DNA from: Xestospongia bergquistia | Taxonomy: Eukaryota; Porifera; Demospongiae; Haplosclerida; Petrosiidae | Assembly (NCBI GenBank): GCA_963965975.1 | Contig: OZ014423.1 | Coordinates: 1 to 64,000 of the forward strand | DNA length: 64,000 nt | Reading direction: 5' to 3' | Shown: in pieces, positions 62,069 through 64,000 of the stretch | Layout: each line of letters opens with the position of its first letter | Numbering within the stretch: the stretch's first letter is position 1 | The notes under the pieces: model-generated | The model's database searches: none | Told to the model about the DNA's origin: nothing | What the model saw: the letters and a program-made list of their open reading frames with translations, nothing else | Translations under genes and position numbers: made by a program

Positions 62069-62370
62069 TGAAGAAAATGATTTCATATCATTCAAGTGTA
62101 TATGGACATCATAACGGCAAAGGCATTAACAAACTACCAAAGATCACGACATTGTCGATTCACAAGATCAGTGTACAATTGAGAAGTTAATATTAGAACT
62201 ACCTGAAGATTTACACCTACTGCAAAATTAAGAGAGATAAAATGAAGCCTAACTTCTTTGTTTAACCTACAAAATAATAATTATACAAATAATCGAATCA
62301 GTTAGTAGCTGCCATTAATAAACACGTGGAACCAGGATTAACAAAGTAATCGTATTCGCAGCCCCCGTTA

Positions 62371-62441
62371 ATGAGATTCACGATCGACACAACCGCGCCC
62401 CACAATAGCATGAAGACAAAATCTGCAGTACATATAAAAGG
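62371..62441 (+). promoter_or_regulatory. snRNA-type (PSE + TATA) promoter of the structured RNA gene
   Basis: The blocks GTTAATGAGATTCA, GCGCCCCACAA and AGCATGAAGACAA and the TATA box ACATATAAAAG (TATAAAA at 62433-62439) are conserved in the 342-bp satellite units at similar spacing, while the bases between them have changed by substitution and indel. TATA lies about 28 bp before the likely start. Upstream element plus TATA plus a T-run terminator is the arrangement of type-3 RNA polymerase III genes (U6, 7SK, RNase P/MRP RNAs). Which block is the PSE is inferred from position only. Confidence 0.65.
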
Positions 62442-62460
62442 AAACCAAAACAGTCATGAG

Positions 62461-62824
62461 TGCCAGTGTGTTGTGGGCCAGCGTTCTGCAATGCATCAGA
62501 CCTCTGAGATGGTTACCAGCATACTCTACGGAGTATCCGAAAGGCCGACTAGGATAGGGCTGGTAGTCTCCCTTTAAACGAGAAGAGGCTGGTGTATTTG
62601 TGGTTCCCGGTTTCTGAATGCGACATTCCCTAAGAGCTGGAATCCCGTACGGCTGGTTTTAAGTTAGGGCGACGCTCCAGCCAGGATTACCTCGCGAAGA
62701 CGAGGGTTACCAAGCCAGGTGGCGGTCCCAGCTAGCAATAGCAGGGAATCCTGGAGCCTAAGTGGAAGCCTGAGTGGGTGAGCGAGTAGGAATCGTTTGG
62801 GCAACACACAAGGGTTTTTTTTTT
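62461..62824 (+). ncRNA. Structured Pol III-type RNA gene, about 360 nt, family unknown
   Basis: The 5' end GTGTGTTG (62466-62473) pairs with CAACACAC (62802-62809) just before the terminator, closing the molecule. Inside, TACCAGC (62514-62520) pairs with GCTGGTA (62559-62565) and encloses three hairpins: TACTC-TACG-GAGTA (62522-62535, a UNCG-class loop), CC-GAAA-GG (62537-62544, GNRA) and CC-GACTA-GG (62545-62553). The 3' half has GCTCC/AGGATT (62674-62688) pairing with AATCCTGGAGC (62747-62757), with CCTCG-CGAAGA-CGAGG (62690-62705) and GCTA-GCAA-TAGC (62731-62742, GNRA) inside it. In the satellite copies the first hairpin keeps its stem while its loop is TTTG. Candidates by size and promoter are RNase P RNA, RNase MRP RNA or a 7SK-like RNA; I could not fix their signature motifs. 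The GC content is well above the surroundings. Confidence 0.72.
62815..62824 (+). terminator. T10 RNA polymerase III terminator
   Basis: A run of ten T residues directly after CACACAAGGG, eleven bases or fewer beyond the closing helix. Four or more T residues terminate Pol III in animals. The satellite copies lack any such run on the transcribed strand. Confidence 0.75.
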
Positions 62825-63100
62825 AATTTAGATTTATTTTGTGATTAAGTTCTGTGTAGACAGAATCAGACAAATGTAAATTATCATTGTCTCTTTTTTA
62901 TGTTACAACAAATAAAAATCCTTACCTAAACACTATCAATCCACAACGTGTAATTACATAAGAGAATGCAATAAAACTTAAAAAAAGGGGTTAAAATTTT
63001 AGATAACCTAATAGCTGTGGAGGTGACGACTTTTCTCATTAATAATTATTGTTAATTTGTTACCATGGTAACAACCTCCCCTGGCGTTACAGTAAACAAA
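62825..63100. promoter_or_regulatory. Spacer and likely promoter of the THEG-repeat gene
   Basis: About 276 bp between the RNA gene's T10 and the ATG. It contains GTTACCATGGTAAC (63059-63072), a perfect 14-bp palindrome of the X-box type bound by RFX factors (consensus GTNRCC/N-N/RGYAAC), located 29 bp before the ATG. RFX sites drive cilium and sperm-flagellum genes, which fits this gene. Confidence 0.6.
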
Positions 63101-64000
63101 ATGACTGGGAAGGAAGGTAAGCTCAGTATGATATTACTTCTTATTAAATACATTATAGATGCCCAAACTGAGAGACCTCAATCTGATCGTAAACTACCAA
63201 CTACTCACAAAATTCGAGGATGCCATGTTACTAGACCGTAAGTTAACATGATTATTTCATTTAGTTTGAGTTATTATAGGAGCAGTGCACGTATTACACA
63301 ATTAGCAATTCCCAAAGACTCAAAAACAATTTGGTCAACATCATTTGGGTAACTCATCATTAATTGTCCTATTTTCTACCTTTTTTTTATTTATTAGTCC
63401 ACGTTTGACGTGGGGTAATCAGGAACCTATGTGGCCCATCAGTCTAGCAGCATTACGTCATATTCCTTCAGCTCGTCTACAAACATTAGCTCAGCCTAAA
63501 GTAGATCATCGTCCTCCCAACACCCTAATGTAAGAACATAAATGTCTTCTCTATGTTAACCACACCTCTCATATAGTCCAGAGTATCAATATAGTTGTGG
63601 ACGCGAATCCCAAATATGGAAAGTACAACCATCTACACAAACTGCTGTCACTTCAGACAGGATTAACTATTTATCAAGACATAAAACAGTGCCAGAAGCT
63701 TACTTAGAACACCGCTATCAATTTGTCTTTGGGTGTGGCCGTTCTTCCCCAATATGGCGACCTTCTAAAGCTGCAATGACAACATCGAACAGACCACGTA
63801 CAGCAAATTTAGCAAGACCCAAATTACCCCATCCTAACTATCAACCCCCTCGTCAGGTAAGCCCCTCAATCACAGGTCCATATAACAGGCTATATAACTA
63901 GGTTCAAACCATTGTATCAGCAGCAGCAAAACAGTGCATACCATCTCCCGAAATAGAGAAATTAGCAACACCAAAGGTAAGACCAGATGGTCCATTTAGA
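63101..64000 (+). CDS. THEG-repeat sperm microtubule protein (SPMAP2-like), 3' truncated by window
   Basis: Exons 63101-63116 (ATG, 16 nt), 63159-63237, 63280-63348, 63398-63529, 63577-63856, 63902-63976, then a donor GTAAGA; the gene continues past 64000. All junctions keep the frame. The protein is built of spaced short repeats of the LAxPK type: RITQLAIPKDSKTIW, RLQTLAQPKVDHRPP, TANLARPKLPHP, IEKLATPKVRPDG, with intervening W/Y-rich pieces (FGPRLTWGNQEPMWPIS, QYSCGRESQIWKV, FVFGCGRSSPIWRPS). This is the THEG repeat (testicular haploid expressed gene; SPMAP2), found in microtubule-associated proteins of sperm flagella. A role in the axoneme is inferred from the family. About 210 residues are visible. 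Confidence 0.82.

Larger units (their letters stand above)
60465..62370. other. Gene-poor spacer with hairpins
   Basis: Apart from the low-confidence exon at 60814 and the palindrome at 62021 nothing was recognised. A hairpin at about 60607-60645 pairs GACACCA with TGGTGTC around a TAGCAATTGCTA palindrome. Open frames at 61199-61393 and 61613-61798 have no matching splice sites or known motifs. Confidence 0.4.

Noticed and set aside
62371-62577. A 68-codon protein-coding frame over the RNA gene
   Set aside because: It begins in the promoter region, crosses the TATA box and hairpins, and is not kept in the satellite homologs, whose frame is shifted by indels.
62600-62824. A tRNA or SRP RNA within the structured region
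   Set aside because: No acceptor-stem/T-loop pair with a B-box and no SRP helix-8 GGAAA signature was found.

Overview
The window looks like nuclear DNA of an early-branching animal, most likely a demosponge. It is AT-rich. The right half holds animal gene families (two prominins, two HSPA12-type Hsp70s, a RAD21/REC8 kleisin, DDRGK1, a MIEAP-domain protein, an SFI1-like protein and a THEG-repeat sperm protein) packed a few hundred bases apart, with introns mostly of about 40-60 nt and GT-AG ends. The sponge assignment is inference from compactness and gene content; no species-specific marker was seen.

Layout. Bases 1-6775 look like a mobile element. A gene of about 25 exons (2191-6102, upstream exons missing) encodes a KMT5A-like SET methyltransferase domain, a C2H2-like finger and a Crypton-like tyrosine recombinase with its catalytic residues. 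Clusters of the palindrome AGGGACATATGTCCCT lie on both sides of it. The gene is cut into 15-40 nt micro-exons about every 75 bp. Bases 6776-8195 are a telomere-like array of CCCTAAA heptamers (not the usual animal hexamer) that inverts at 7386 into decaying TTTAGGG. Bases 8196-23451 are a satellite of about 130 bp monomers, over 100 copies, each carrying palindromic GGCGCC (E2F-like) and ACGCGT cores. Bases 23452-32450 are a second satellite of about 342 bp, roughly 26 units, with a nested 2 kb higher-order repeat.

The second satellite is derived from the 5' half of a structured RNA gene. A diverged copy lies on the + strand at about 62371-62824 and has a PSE/TATA-type upstream region, paired ends, several tetraloop hairpins and a T10 terminator. 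The array therefore seems to be an amplified, promoter-bearing, 3'-truncated version of an RNA polymerase III gene.

Bases 32451-36871 are gene-poor, with a MITE-like inverted-repeat element, a (GT)n tract and a 390-bp dispersed duplication. From 36872 on the window is gene-dense: divergent prominins, divergent HSPA12 paralogs, kleisin and DDRGK1 in tandem on the - strand, a MIEAP-domain gene divergent from DDRGK1 and convergent with the SFI1-like gene, then the structured RNA gene and the start of a THEG-repeat gene that runs off the end. These housekeeping, membrane and cilium/sperm genes do not form a functional cluster; shared divergent promoters are the main regulatory theme.
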